Below are positions 40,537 to 49,397 of a stretch of DNA of 64,000 nucleotides, in pieces; position 1 is the stretch's first letter, and each line of letters begins with the position of its first letter. The position numbers were made by a program, and so were the translations under genes. The DNA lies in NCBI RefSeq assembly GCF_016863495.1, contig NZ_BOOZ01000012.1, positions 1-64,000 of the forward strand. Direction: 5' to 3'. The notes beneath the pieces are model-generated. The model had not been told where the DNA came from, searched no databases, and worked only from the letters and a program-made list of their open reading frames with translations. This DNA comes from Micromonospora andamanensis. Lineage in GTDB: Bacteria > Actinomycetota > Actinomycetes > Mycobacteriales > Micromonosporaceae.

Positions 40537-41340
40537 TCAGGCAGGGTGGGCGGGCTGGTCGAGGATGGCGCTGAAGCGTTGCTCGGCCAGGTCGAGCTGC
40601 TCCAGGATGTGTCGCTTGACCGGCTCCGACAGGGGAGTGTCGGCACGGGTGACGAGGTCGCGGTACACCGGCACCAACGGGCGGTACTTGCGGGCCGACG
40701 ACTCGACCTTCGGGCCGACGGAATGGATCACCCCGACGCCGTTGTCGGTGAAGTCGGAGACCTTGATGACCCGAGCCCAGGGTTCCCGTTCCAGACTTGC
40801 CGCGACATGCTCCCGGTACTGCTCGTACCGGTCCCGCCCAGGATCCCAGGGCGGGTTGGTGACCGCCGCGACCAGCCGCGCCACCCGCGACCCGAACCGC
40901 GCGGCGAGCACCCCCAACGCCGCGTCAGTCAGGTCCTCGGCCAGCTCCCCACCGCGGCTCGGCTGCCCACCGCTGCTCGGCCCCGCACCTCTGCCCGGCC
41001 CCGCGTCACTGCTCAGCTTCCCGTCGCCGACCAGCTCGGCGGGATGGTCCTCGACCGTGTCGTGCAGCAGGCCGGCGACGATGACATCGACGTCGCGTAC
41101 CTGGTAGTGGTGCATCATCCGGATCGCCACCCGGAGCAGATGATTGACGTACGGCTCCCGGGACCGCCGATCATCGCGATGCAGCCGCGTGGCCAGCTCC
41201 AACGCCTCGTCGAGCCGTTGCCGCTCCGCGGCCCCGAACCTCTCGACCTCCAGCCGGAACCGCTCCCGCAGCCCGGCCTCGCCGTGCATCTCGGTGATCG
41301 CGTGCATCGGCATCGTGGCCAGATACGGCGGCAACTCCAT
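40537..41340 (-). CDS. HD-domain phosphohydrolase
   Basis: 267 residues from ATG 41340. HD signature: His in YVNHLLRVAI, HD in VAGLLHDTVEDHPAEL, later Asp in KVSDFTDN, close to RelA/SpoT-type hydrolase domains but without a synthetase part. A Gly/Ser/Pro-rich insert (about residues 112-134, [20 protein letters not shown]) interrupts the domain and is specific to this copy. It could hydrolyse (p)ppGpp or another nucleotide. Confidence 0.82.
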   Translation of the reverse strand: MELPPYLATMPMHAITEMHGEAGLRERFRLEVERFGAAERQRLDEALELATRLHRDDRRSREPYVNHLLRVAIRMMHHYQVRDVDVIVAGLLHDTVEDHPAELVGDGKLSSDAGPGRGAGPSSGGQPSRGGELAEDLTDAALGVLAARFGSRVARLVAAVTNPPWDPGRDRYEQYREHVAASLEREPWARVIKVSDFTDNGVGVIHSVGPKVESSARKYRPLVPVYRDLVTRADTPLSEPVKRHILEQLDLAEQRFSAILDQPAHPA

Positions 41341-41643
41341 CCGTCCCTTATATCGGATCACCCCCACCTTTCGCCGGACCGGCGACCCCCGCCAACCACG
41401 GGATCAGTCCAACCTTGCGACCCCGCACAGCCCCGCGCCTGCGATCCGTGGCAGCCCCGGTGCTCGACACGCCGACCATGAAGCACCTCCACTGCCACAG
41501 ATCCGGATCCGGGGGGTGCCCGTGGAGAACGGCTGGCTGTAGCAGATTCTGGCTGACGGGAGATTTCCACAGTCGGGTTCCGTATCCACAGGCGCAGGGG
41601 AGGGGGTGGTGATGGAAGAGGGCGGGGCGGCACGGTCGGTGGC
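41341..41643. other. 303-bp gap with divergent promoters
   Basis: No coding frame of protein-like composition. TTATATCGG near 41347 could serve the HD gene. TTTCCACAG and TATCCACAG (about 41563-41592) look like DnaA-box-type sites but occur only twice. A GGGGAGGGGGTGG run precedes the GTG of the AbiEi-DUF559 gene. Confidence 0.4.
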
Positions 41644-42609
41644 GTGAACACGGTGCTGAGGGAGTTGCTGGCGCGGAGCGGGGGTCTGGTGACCAGGGCG
41701 GACGTCGAGCAGGTGGTGCCCCGGTGGGTTCTCCAGAAGGCGTGTCGGGCGGGTGGCCTGGTGCGCGTGCTGCCCGGGGTGTTCGCCTCGGCGCAGCTGC
41801 TGGTCGCCCGGCCCCGGGACGCTCCCGCGCTCAACCGACTCGACCCGTCCGTGGCCCGCCGTGCGGTGTGCGCCTGGGCGCGAGGACGGGCGGCGTTCAG
41901 CCACCTCACCGCCTTGGATCTGTGGGGCTTACGCCAGCAGGCGAGCGCCGACCTGCTGCACCTGAGCGCACCGAACGACAGTGGCCTACGCGGTCAGCCC
42001 GGTGCGCGGGTCCACAGGCGGCGCCACCTCACCCTCCAGCCGCCTCAGGTGGTGGTGCGCCAGGGGCACCCGGTGACCCGCATCGAGCAGACCCTCGTCG
42101 ATGCCTGGCCGCTGCTGCCACCCGCCGAGCAACGGGCACCGATCATAAAGGCCGTCAACGACCGGCTCACCACACCGGCGCGGGTGGCCTCGGCCCTGCG
42201 CGACGCGTCGAAGCTGCCGGACCGGGCGGCACTGCACACGTTGCTGATCCGGCTGGCCGATGGCTGCCGGAGTCCGCTGGAAATCTGGGGGCACGATCAC
42301 GTCTTCATCGGCCCGGGCATGCCCGCGTTCCAGCGACAGGGGCGGATCACGATCGGACGCCGCACCCTGTACCTCGACCTCTTCGCCGAGCAGGAACGGG
42401 TCAACATCGAACTCGACGGGGCAACGACTCACGGTGACCCCCGACAGCGCGAGATCGACCTGCGCCGGGACGCGCTGCTGGCGACCGCCGGCATCCTGGT
42501 GGTCCGCTTCGCCCACCGCCGCCTGATTCACGAGCCCGACGACGTACGCCGGGAAACCCTTGCCATCCTCGCGACCCGCCGGCCCTCGACGCCCCGCCCC
42601 TGTCGTTGA
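41644..42609 (+). CDS. AbiEi-like antitoxin/DUF559 protein
   Basis: 321 residues, GTG start. The N-terminal part (LARSGGLVTRADVEQVVPRW, GLVRVLPGVFAS) is the winged helix of AbiEi-type antitoxins. The C-terminal part (RVNIELDGATTHGDPRQREI, RRDALLATAGILVVRFAHRR) is DUF559, a Vsr-like nuclease fold with E, D and the RRD motif. No AbiEii toxin gene is adjacent. This actinobacterial fusion is common and uncharacterised; a role in nucleic acid processing or defence is inferred. Confidence 0.82.
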   Translation: MNTVLRELLARSGGLVTRADVEQVVPRWVLQKACRAGGLVRVLPGVFASAQLLVARPRDAPALNRLDPSVARRAVCAWARGRAAFSHLTALDLWGLRQQASADLLHLSAPNDSGLRGQPGARVHRRRHLTLQPPQVVVRQGHPVTRIEQTLVDAWPLLPPAEQRAPIIKAVNDRLTTPARVASALRDASKLPDRAALHTLLIRLADGCRSPLEIWGHDHVFIGPGMPAFQRQGRITIGRRTLYLDLFAEQERVNIELDGATTHGDPRQREIDLRRDALLATAGILVVRFAHRRLIHEPDDVRRETLAILATRRPSTPRPCR

Positions 42610-42730
42610 CACACCCGGTGTGGTCGCTGATCGACACCACACGCAGGGTCAGCGCCCGGTCGCCGGCGAACTGCACCGAAGCCCGGCCGTCGATCCGGAG
42701 CAGGTCGCCGGGCTCGGGGCGGACGGTCAC
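42610..42730 (-). pseudogene. truncated partner of DivIVA-like gene
   Basis: From a GTG at 42730 that overlaps the DivIVA-like stop (GTGA) the frame reads VTVRPEPGDLLRIDGRASVQ and LTLRVVSISDHTG, the beginning of a small beta-rich protein. It then runs into low-complexity Arg/Gly sequence antisense to the AbiEi-DUF559 gene. The expected C-terminal half is missing, so the gene was cut near 42610, probably by the event that brought in its convergent neighbour. Confidence 0.55.
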
Positions 42731-43005
42731 CAGGGGCCCTGGTTCGGCGGGCGGCAGTGCCGGGCGTGCATCGACTGCCAGTCGCGCAGCGTCCGCTTGA
42801 GCCTGTCGTTCTCCTGGGCGAGTCTGCGGATCTGCTGGTACAGATCGGTCAGCTCGTCGGCGACCGTGGCCTGGAACTCGCGTACCTGATCGGGGTCGAC
42901 CCCACGACGACGCCTGTCGAAAGTGCGGGTCCGCACCTCGTGCGGAGTCAACCGGGTCGGACAGCCGGTCCCGAAGGGCCGACCACCTCGGTACACCTGG
43001 GCCAC
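42727..43005 (-). CDS. DivIVA-like coiled-coil protein
   Basis: 92 residues from GTG 43005, GGAAAGGA upstream. TFDRRRRGVDPDQVREFQAT matches the DivIVA N-terminal domain, with a coiled coil following (LTDLYQQIRRLAQENDRLKR). Too short for a true DivIVA; small proteins of this kind recur in Micromonosporaceae next to GntR genes, as here. Role unknown. Confidence 0.72.
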   Translation of the reverse strand: MAQVYRGGRPFGTGCPTRLTPHEVRTRTFDRRRRGVDPDQVREFQATVADELTDLYQQIRRLAQENDRLKRTLRDWQSMHARHCRPPNQGPW

Positions 43006-43237
43006 GACGGTCCTTTCCTCGGGCAGTCGGGAACACGGAGGGTCGGTGCGGTGGTGCATGGAAGGGCGGGCCGTGCGTGGCCGGCGTCCGCACGGCCCGC
43101 CCGCTCGGCCGCCGCAGCCCAGTTCGGCGGTACGACGGCAGAGCAGCTTGCTGGGTCGGGACGGGCACGCGCACCCGTCCCGACCAGGGGGATGAGCCGA
43201 ACTCGTTGCCACGCGAGGACCGGCCCGGAACCAACAT

Positions 43238-43254
43238 ATCTAGACATGCTAGAT
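43238..43254. promoter_or_regulatory. GntR-type operator dyad
   Basis: ATCTAG-ACATG-CTAGAT is a perfect six-base inverted repeat in the divergent spacer, 66 bases before the GntR start. TCTAGA/CTAG-type dyads are typical sites of small actinomycete GntR regulators. Confidence 0.65.
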
Positions 43255-43319
43255 GAGTCAACGCTGCTTGTTAGGCGCGTCGCGGTGTGATCGAATCGGA
43301 TTGCCACGCGAGGAGTGCC

Positions 43320-43559
43320 ATGCGAGAAGTGCCGGACTACTGGCGCATCGCCGACGATGTGATCGCCGATGTCGAGTCCAAGAAGTTGAAGCCGGGGGAC
43401 AGGCTGCCCTCGATTGCCGAGTTGCGGGCGACCTACGACGTGAGTCACGGGACCGTGCAGATGGCCTACGCAAGGCTCGAAGCGTTGCGGGTGATTCGGC
43501 GGCAGCAGGGGAAGGGTGTCTTCGTGACCGATCCGAAGACCTGGATGCGGGAGCCCTGA
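43320..43559 (+). CDS. small GntR-family regulator
   Basis: 79 residues from ATG 43320, four bases after GAGGAG. IADDVIADVESKKLKPGDRL and AELRATYDVSHGTVQMAYAR form the complete winged HTH; there is no effector domain. Such minimal GntR proteins are often linked to mobile or plasmid-derived genes. Divergent from the DivIVA-like gene, with a perfect dyad between. Confidence 0.88.
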   Translation: MREVPDYWRIADDVIADVESKKLKPGDRLPSIAELRATYDVSHGTVQMAYARLEALRVIRRQQGKGVFVTDPKTWMREP

Positions 43560-43627
43560 CATCAACATCCGCGAAACCGACCGTTCGGGGGTAGCGGGTA
43601 GATCAAGTCCGATGCACGCTGATTGGC

Positions 43628-44560
43628 GTGAAGGGCTTTGTCGGCGTGACAGACGAGAAGTGGTACCGGTTTCTGGCCGAGCGTCCGGGCCTCACCGAAG
43701 TCAACTTCTGGCGGCCCTCCGGCGGCAGCTTCCGGGCCCTCACACCTGGTGAGCCCTTCTTCTTCAAGGCGCACTACCCGCTCAACCGGATCGTCGGCGG
43801 AGGCTTCTTCAGCGGTTTCACTCAGCTGAGGATCTCCGAGGCCTGGGAATTGTTTGGCGAGGCCAACGGCGTCGCCAGCCTGGATGAGATGCGTCGCAGC
43901 GTCGGCCGCTATCGTAAACAGCCGATTGGACTCGACGAGGATCCCGTCATCGGGTGCATCTTCGTACGTGACAGCGCCTTCTTCTCCGATGATTCGACGG
44001 TCAGCCCGCCACCGGGTTTCGCGTCCAACGTGGTTCAGGGCAAGACGTACGACCTGGGCGACCCCGCTACGGCCAGGTACTTCGACCTTCTGCTGCATCG
44101 CCTGTTGGGCTTGACCGTCGAAGTGGACCTCAGTGAGCCCTGGCATCGACCCGGGCCTGTGTACGGCGACCCGCGACTCGTACCGCAACGCCTCGGCCAG
44201 CAGTCATTCAAAGCCGTAGTGCTGGGCGCCTACGGACGGCGTTGCGCCATCACCGGCAACAAGGTCCAGCCGGTGTTGCAGGCGGCTCACATCCGACCGC
44301 TACCACAGGGCGGGGAGCACCGGATCGACAACGGGCTGCTGCTCAAGTCTGACGTGCACATCCTCTTCGACCGGGGATATCTGGGTGTGGACCCCAAGTT
44401 CCGCCTGATGGTCAGCCCTCGATTGCGCAGTGAATTCGGCAATGGCGACCAGTTCTACGCGAAGGCCGGCACGTCCATCACACTTCCGGAGCGGCGGGCC
44501 GACCGGCCCAACGCCGAGTACCTCGAGTGGCACCTGGACACCGTATTCAAAGCTGCCTGA
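43628..44560 (+). CDS. HNH endonuclease
   Basis: 310 residues from GTG 43628. The C-terminal HNH site is complete: CAITGNKVQPVLQAAHIRPL, then HRIDNGLLLKSDVHILFDRG (His, Asn and His positions). The N-terminal 190 residues (VNFWRPSGG, FFFKAHYPLNRIVGGGFFSG) form a distinct, probably DNA-recognising domain found in restriction-type HNH proteins. GC is lower than in its neighbours. No methyltransferase is adjacent, so a modification-dependent or standalone nuclease is possible. Confidence 0.88.
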   Translation: MKGFVGVTDEKWYRFLAERPGLTEVNFWRPSGGSFRALTPGEPFFFKAHYPLNRIVGGGFFSGFTQLRISEAWELFGEANGVASLDEMRRSVGRYRKQPIGLDEDPVIGCIFVRDSAFFSDDSTVSPPPGFASNVVQGKTYDLGDPATARYFDLLLHRLLGLTVEVDLSEPWHRPGPVYGDPRLVPQRLGQQSFKAVVLGAYGRRCAITGNKVQPVLQAAHIRPLPQGGEHRIDNGLLLKSDVHILFDRGYLGVDPKFRLMVSPRLRSEFGNGDQFYAKAGTSITLPERRADRPNAEYLEWHLDTVFKAA

Positions 44561-44628
44561 CCACCGGGTCACGCGGTCCGACACGACGACCGCCATGCCC
44601 ACCGCGTGGTTCGCCGCTGCGGCAGTAC

Positions 44629-47427
44629 TCACGAGCTGGCCGGCTTGAGCTTTCTCTGGGCGTCGTCGTGGATGCGGGTGGCGAGGTCGAGGGCGGCGCG
44701 GATCGGGTCGTCGGACCAGCGGCTGGCGAACGCGTCGTACAGTCGCCAGCCGGCCCGGGTGAGGGTGCGTTGCCGTTCGATGTGCGCGGCCACGCCGTCC
44801 GGGTGCACCCCGCACACCAGGCCGATCGGGGCCTCGTCGCTGACGCACAGGTCGACCCGCCAACGGCCGACGGGATAGCCGGCCCGCACGGGCAGCCCGA
44901 TCCGCGTCAACTCGACAGCGAGCGCGCTCGCCCACGGGTCTACCGCAGCGGGTGACGTTCCGGTGGCGTCAAGCGGTTGTCCGGCGTACCGGAGATAGTC
45001 ACCGACGATGCCCTCCGGGGCCTGGAGCGACGTGACCACGGTGAGCTGTTTCCTGGCCCGGGTGACCAGGACGTTGAACAGGTTCGGCTCGGCGACGAAC
45101 CGGTGCCGGGCCGGTGGGTCGTCGTCGACCAGCCCCAGGGTGGCGATCACCACGTCCGCCTCGCTGCCCTGGAACGCGTGCACCGTGCCGGTGCGCAGGC
45201 CGATCCGTTCGATCGCGTCGACGTCGTACGCCGACAGCAGCGCCGTCTCGACCGCGTCGGCCTGGGCGCGGAACGGGCTGATCACGGCGACGCCGCCCGG
45301 CGGTGGCTGGGCCGCGAGGGCGGCGACCAGGTCGAGCACCGTCGCCACCTCGGCCTGGTTGACGCCGTCGACGACGGCGGCACCGGCTACCCGCACCACG
45401 TCGATGGCGTCGGCCCGTTCGGTGCCCGGGTGCCGGGTGACGAGTTCCAGCCGGTCGTCGTAGAACCGGCGGGCGGAGAATCCGATCAGGTGCGGTGCGC
45501 AGCGGTGGTGCTCACCGAGCCAGGTGACGGGTGCGGCGCCGGCCGCCACGTCGAAGGCGCTCGCCCGGCGTACGTCGAGCCGGTCGGTGAAGCGTTCCAG
45601 GCCGTGCCGGTGCAGCGTCGCGGTCACGTCCGCGTCGGAGACGAAGGAGACGAACCGCAGTTGCCGTGGATCGCCGGCGACGAGCGCCCGGCGGGCCCGG
45701 GCCAGCACCGGGGCGGCCCGCAGCTGGTCGATGTGCGCCGCCTCGTCGAGCACCACCAGGTCGAACATGCCGGCTGCCGGTGGCAGCAGATCCTCGACGT
45801 CGGCCACGGTGCCCACCCACAGGGGCAGTGCCCGCACCAGCGCCTCGGCGTCCAGGGTGGCGAGCAGTTCGCGGCGGCGGTTGCGGCCGGCCCGCAGGGC
45901 GGTGCCCAGGCCGTTGGCGGCGCGCCGGGCGTCGCCGGTCCACCGTCGCGCGCTGGCGGTCTGATTGCGCAGCGCCGCGCCGACCGTCTCGGCGAGCGCC
46001 TCGTCCGCCTCGGTCAGTGCCCGCCAGGCGGCGGCCAGGTCCGTGCCGCCGTGCGAGGAGAGCCGGGCGGCTGCGCGTACGGCGTCCGCCGCGTCCACCG
46101 CCGCCCGCACCTGGGGCACGGGTACACCGGTGGCGGCTCCGGTGAGCCGGTGGAGCCGGCGGGTGGCGCGGGACCGCCGCCACCGGGACCACCAGTCGTC
46201 GCCGTTCCGGCTCGCCTCGTGCAGGGCGGCGCGGATCGCGGCGAGGTCGGAGTCCGGCTCGAACACCGCCGGGGCGTCGTGACTCAGGGCGGGCAGCAGC
46301 GGCTGCCAGTCGGGCAGTGTGGCGGCGAGCCGTTCCTGCTCCAGTGCCGCGGTGATGCCGGCTCGGGCACCGGCGACCCGGTCCCGGGCGGCGGAGACGG
46401 CTGTGGTGTCGCGGCGCAGTTGTGGGTCGTCGACACCGACGGCGACGCCACCGGCGAGTTCGGTGGCGATGGCCCCGCGCCGTTCGGCGTCGCCGAAGAG
46501 CACAGGCGGTGGGCCCGGATGCCGGCGCAGCAGTTCCCCCAGCACCTCTGCGGCGTGCGTCGACTGGGTCGCCACCAGTACCGATCCGCCACGCGCCACG
46601 GTGTCCAGCGCGGCGGCGACCAGGGCGTGACTCTTGCCGTTGCCCGGTGCGCCGGAGACCACCACCACGGGTGCCGTCCTGGTCCGTCGGATCACGTCGC
46701 GCTGCGCGGCGTTCAGCGGCAGCGGTGACAGCACGTCGTCGGCGTCGGTGAGATCGTCGACGATCGGATCCCGTGCCGTGCCGTCGGTGCCGAGGTAGAG
46801 CCGGTTCAGGGCGGTGTCCGCCAGTCCGGGTCGGCCCGCCCAGCTCAACAGGGTGTCGCGGAGACGACCGGCGAACACGTCGCGGGTCACGAAGACCGCT
46901 GCGGCGGCGACCCCGGTGACGTCGTCATCGATGCCGCGCGGTGGCCGCGACTGGACCGTCGTCACCTTCAGGCCGGCGGCCTCGGCCGCCGCGCTGATCC
47001 AGGCGGTGGTGCCTGGTGCGGTCAACCAGCCGGGGCCGGCCAGCCCAGGTGCCTCCTCCAACCGGGCGGCGAGTTCCCGGTCCTCGACGAGGGGGGTCAG
47101 TTCCAGGTCACCGGCGGGCACAACCCGGTAACCGCGTCGGCCGCGTTGCAGTCGTACCGGCTGCGCCAGTAGCGGCAGTCGGATCCGTCGCCGCGTGCCG
47201 TCCAGGTCGGCCGTGCCGATGAGGAACGCCAACCCGAGGCGGAGGATCCGCTCGTCGCGGTGCAGGGCGTCCAGCGCGGCGAGCCGGTCCAGTCGTGCGC
47301 CGCGCGGCCCCCGGTGCGGTTCCGGCAGCCAGACCAGTGGCCGACCAGGCCCGGAGACGTCGAGGATCCGCTCGGCACCGGCCGGGGCCAGGTCGGCGAG
47401 CGCGGTGAGGATGGCCGCCGCGTGCAT
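44629..47427 (-). CDS. SF1 helicase with C-terminal nuclease-like domain
   Basis: 932 residues from ATG 47427; the start is the first normal one before homologous-looking sequence. Walker A GAPGNGKS at 259-266, DEAAHID at 561-567, TWLGEHHRCAP and GTVHAFQGSEADVVI define the UPF1/DNA2-like superfamily 1. The last 100 residues (DPWASALAVELTRIGLPVRA, GRWRVDLCVSDEAPIGLVCG) resemble the REase-like tail of AAA-helicase/nuclease proteins. A 230-residue N-terminal region is unassigned. Convergent with the HNH gene. A role in nucleic acid defence or repair is plausible. Confidence 0.85.
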   Translation of the reverse strand: MHAAAILTALADLAPAGAERILDVSGPGRPLVWLPEPHRGPRGARLDRLAALDALHRDERILRLGLAFLIGTADLDGTRRRIRLPLLAQPVRLQRGRRGYRVVPAGDLELTPLVEDRELAARLEEAPGLAGPGWLTAPGTTAWISAAAEAAGLKVTTVQSRPPRGIDDDVTGVAAAAVFVTRDVFAGRLRDTLLSWAGRPGLADTALNRLYLGTDGTARDPIVDDLTDADDVLSPLPLNAAQRDVIRRTRTAPVVVVSGAPGNGKSHALVAAALDTVARGGSVLVATQSTHAAEVLGELLRRHPGPPPVLFGDAERRGAIATELAGGVAVGVDDPQLRRDTTAVSAARDRVAGARAGITAALEQERLAATLPDWQPLLPALSHDAPAVFEPDSDLAAIRAALHEASRNGDDWWSRWRRSRATRRLHRLTGAATGVPVPQVRAAVDAADAVRAAARLSSHGGTDLAAAWRALTEADEALAETVGAALRNQTASARRWTGDARRAANGLGTALRAGRNRRRELLATLDAEALVRALPLWVGTVADVEDLLPPAAGMFDLVVLDEAAHIDQLRAAPVLARARRALVAGDPRQLRFVSFVSDADVTATLHRHGLERFTDRLDVRRASAFDVAAGAAPVTWLGEHHRCAPHLIGFSARRFYDDRLELVTRHPGTERADAIDVVRVAGAAVVDGVNQAEVATVLDLVAALAAQPPPGGVAVISPFRAQADAVETALLSAYDVDAIERIGLRTGTVHAFQGSEADVVIATLGLVDDDPPARHRFVAEPNLFNVLVTRARKQLTVVTSLQAPEGIVGDYLRYAGQPLDATGTSPAAVDPWASALAVELTRIGLPVRAGYPVGRWRVDLCVSDEAPIGLVCGVHPDGVAAHIERQRTLTRAGWRLYDAFASRWSDDPIRAALDLATRIHDDAQRKLKPASS

Positions 47428-47568
47428 CGCCCGCAGATTCTGCCCTACGCGGTCACGGCCACCCTCCCGTCGGTGGCCGCAGTCGTGCGCCGGGTACCGC
47501 GCCGTCGCCCGTTGCCCGTCGGCGCGGCCCGCTCCCTGGCCGTGGACCGGGATGGAGGTACTGCTGTG

Positions 47569-47645
47569 CCCCCTTTGCTCTGCTTCAACCCACGCATCGG
47601 TTCCAGGACGGATCCGTTGCGTCAGGTGAAGCAGAGCAGAGGGGG
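47569..47645. repeat. 77-bp imperfect palindromic element
   Basis: Outer arms 47569-47587 and 47627-47645 are 19 bases each (CCCCCTTTGCTCTGCTTCA and its complement) with a single G/T pair. Inside, ACGCATCGG and CCGTTGCGT match at 8 of 9, then TCC/GGA, leaving a five-base loop. It fills the middle of the 302-bp gap upstream of the helicase, a gap that otherwise holds only the next terminator. Confidence 0.7.
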
Positions 47646-47677
47646 GCGGGGAGAAGCAAAGGAGGCGTGGGAGAAAC

Positions 47678-47716
47678 AATGGTGGGAGCCGGCGACATTC
47701 GACGGCTCCCACCATT
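47678..47716 (-). terminator. pectate lyase terminator
   Basis: AATGGTGGGAGCCG (47678-47691) and CGGCTCCCACCATT (47703-47716) are perfect 14-base arms around an 11-base loop, just beyond the stop of the minus-strand pectate lyase gene. Confidence 0.8.
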
Positions 47717-47729
47717 CGGTGCGGTGAGG

Positions 47730-49304
47730 TCAGCTGGCGTAGGTCTCGAACTCGGCGACCCGTGGCGTGCCTGTCGAGCTGGTGATGTCGAAGGTGACCT
47801 TGCGCATCGACGTCCTGGTGAAGCTGACGACGCCCGCGCCGGTGCCGGAGGCCAGTACCGCGCCGGTGTCGTGGTTGAGCACCCGCCAGTTGCGGATGTT
47901 GCCGACGGAGCCGGACGCCTCACGGATGTTGATCCGCGACACCGCGGTGGCGGAATCCCACTTGATCGAGATCTGGCCGGTGGCTCCGTTCGGTGACCAG
48001 GCGGTGTTCATGTTGCCGTCGCGCACGTCGCCGTAGCTGGTGCCGCTGGCCTTGCTGGAGCCGTCGGAGCCGGCGCCGATGCTCAGGTTGGTGCCGCTGG
48101 GCTGGCTCGGCGTCGGCGTCGGGTTGCTTGTCGGCGGCGGGGTGGTGGTGGTTGTCGGGCCCGGGGTCGGGCTGGTCGGCCCGGCGGTCGGGCTCTGCGG
48201 CGTGCAGTTGCCGTTGGAGGTGCGGATGCCCTTGTTCGCGCCGGCGGTCTGGCTGACGATGCTCGGCACGCAGCTGGCCGCGTCGAGGCGGAACGAGTAC
48301 GGGATGCTGACGCTTGTGTTGGAGGTCGGGTTGGGGCCGGCCGGGTTGGTGTCGCCGCTGCGGCTGGACCAGGTCACGTTGTCGAAGATGTTGCCGCTGA
48401 CCTGCCAGTAGCCGGCCTGGTCGGTGTAGAAGGTGCCAAGCACGTCCTTGGCGTTCTGGAAGTAGTTGTTGTCCACCTTGGCGCGAGCGCCGGCCCGGGA
48501 GTTGATGCCGGACTCGTTGAGCCGTACGTAGTGGTTGTTGTAGATGTGGGCGATGCCGCCACGCAGCAGCGGCGCCCGGGAGTCGATGTTCTCGTACAGG
48601 TTGTGGTGGAACGTGACGTAGCCGTTGGACAGGTCGCTCTCGCTGGACCCGATCAGGCCACCCCGACCGGAGTTGCGCAGGATGCTGTAGGACAGCGTCA
48701 CGTACTGGGTGTTGTTCTTCATGTCGAACAGCCCGTCGAAGCCTTCCGACTCGCCGCCGGACGCCTCCAGGGTGACGTGGTCGACCCACACGTTGCGGAC
48801 GTTGGCCTCCATGCCGATGGCGTCGCCGCCGTTGGAGGTGGGCGAGCCCGACTTCTTGACGTTCCGCACCGTCACGTTCTGGATGACGATGTTGCTGGCC
48901 TCGCGGATGTGGATGCCGATCTGGTCGAAGACGGCCCCGTTGCCGACGCCGAGGATCGTGACGTTGCTGATCTGCTTGAGTTCGATCACGTCGGCGGCGG
49001 TGTTGCAGCTTGAACCGGAGACCTTCGTGGTGTTGCCGTGGTTGATGGTCCCCTCGACCTGGATGATGATCGGCGTGCTGCTGCTGGCCCGGTTGCACAG
49101 GGCCGCGTGGATCTGGGTTCCGCTGGTGGCGCGTACGGTCTGCCCGCCCGAGCCGCCGGTGGTGCCACCGTTGCCTGTCGCGAAGCCGGTGGCGCTGCCG
49201 ACCGCGGCCGACGCCTGTGGCGTCGTCAGGGCCACGCAGACCACGGCGCCCGTTGCGGTGGCGGCCAGTCCCGCGAGGAGTCGGAGTGCGACGTGTCGTC
49301 TCAT
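47730..49304 (-). CDS. secreted PL1 pectate lyase with C-terminal CBM-like domain
   Basis: 524 residues. Signal peptide 1-33 (ending PQASA). A PL1 beta-helix follows: VIELKQISNVTILGVGNGAV, IREASNIVIQNVTVRNVKK, GDAIGMEANVRNVWVDHVTL, SGRGGLIGSSESDLSNGYVT, SRAPLLRGGIAHIYNNHY (substrate Arg region). A Pro/Thr linker (about 365-400) leads to a discoidin-like module (NMNTAWSPNGATGQISIKWD). It cuts polygalacturonate by beta-elimination outside the cell and the C-terminal module may bind the substrate. First of two lyases beside the uronate genes. Confidence 0.92.
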   Translation of the reverse strand: MRRHVALRLLAGLAATATGAVVCVALTTPQASAAVGSATGFATGNGGTTGGSGGQTVRATSGTQIHAALCNRASSSTPIIIQVEGTINHGNTTKVSGSSCNTAADVIELKQISNVTILGVGNGAVFDQIGIHIREASNIVIQNVTVRNVKKSGSPTSNGGDAIGMEANVRNVWVDHVTLEASGGESEGFDGLFDMKNNTQYVTLSYSILRNSGRGGLIGSSESDLSNGYVTFHHNLYENIDSRAPLLRGGIAHIYNNHYVRLNESGINSRAGARAKVDNNYFQNAKDVLGTFYTDQAGYWQVSGNIFDNVTWSSRSGDTNPAGPNPTSNTSVSIPYSFRLDAASCVPSIVSQTAGANKGIRTSNGNCTPQSPTAGPTSPTPGPTTTTTPPPTSNPTPTPSQPSGTNLSIGAGSDGSSKASGTSYGDVRDGNMNTAWSPNGATGQISIKWDSATAVSRINIREASGSVGNIRNWRVLNHDTGAVLASGTGAGVVSFTRTSMRKVTFDITSSTGTPRVAEFETYAS

Positions 49305-49397
49305 CCTCGTCTCACCTTCCTTTGTGATGGTGGTGGTGGAGTGCGGAGGGCCCCTTCCGGAGGTGCGGTGGGGAGGGGCTCGCTCAACAGGTGTGGG

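Noticed and set aside
41562..41592. Replication origin from two DnaA-box-like sites
   Set aside because: Only two loose matches and no dnaA, dnaN or repeat array; chance occurrence is likely.
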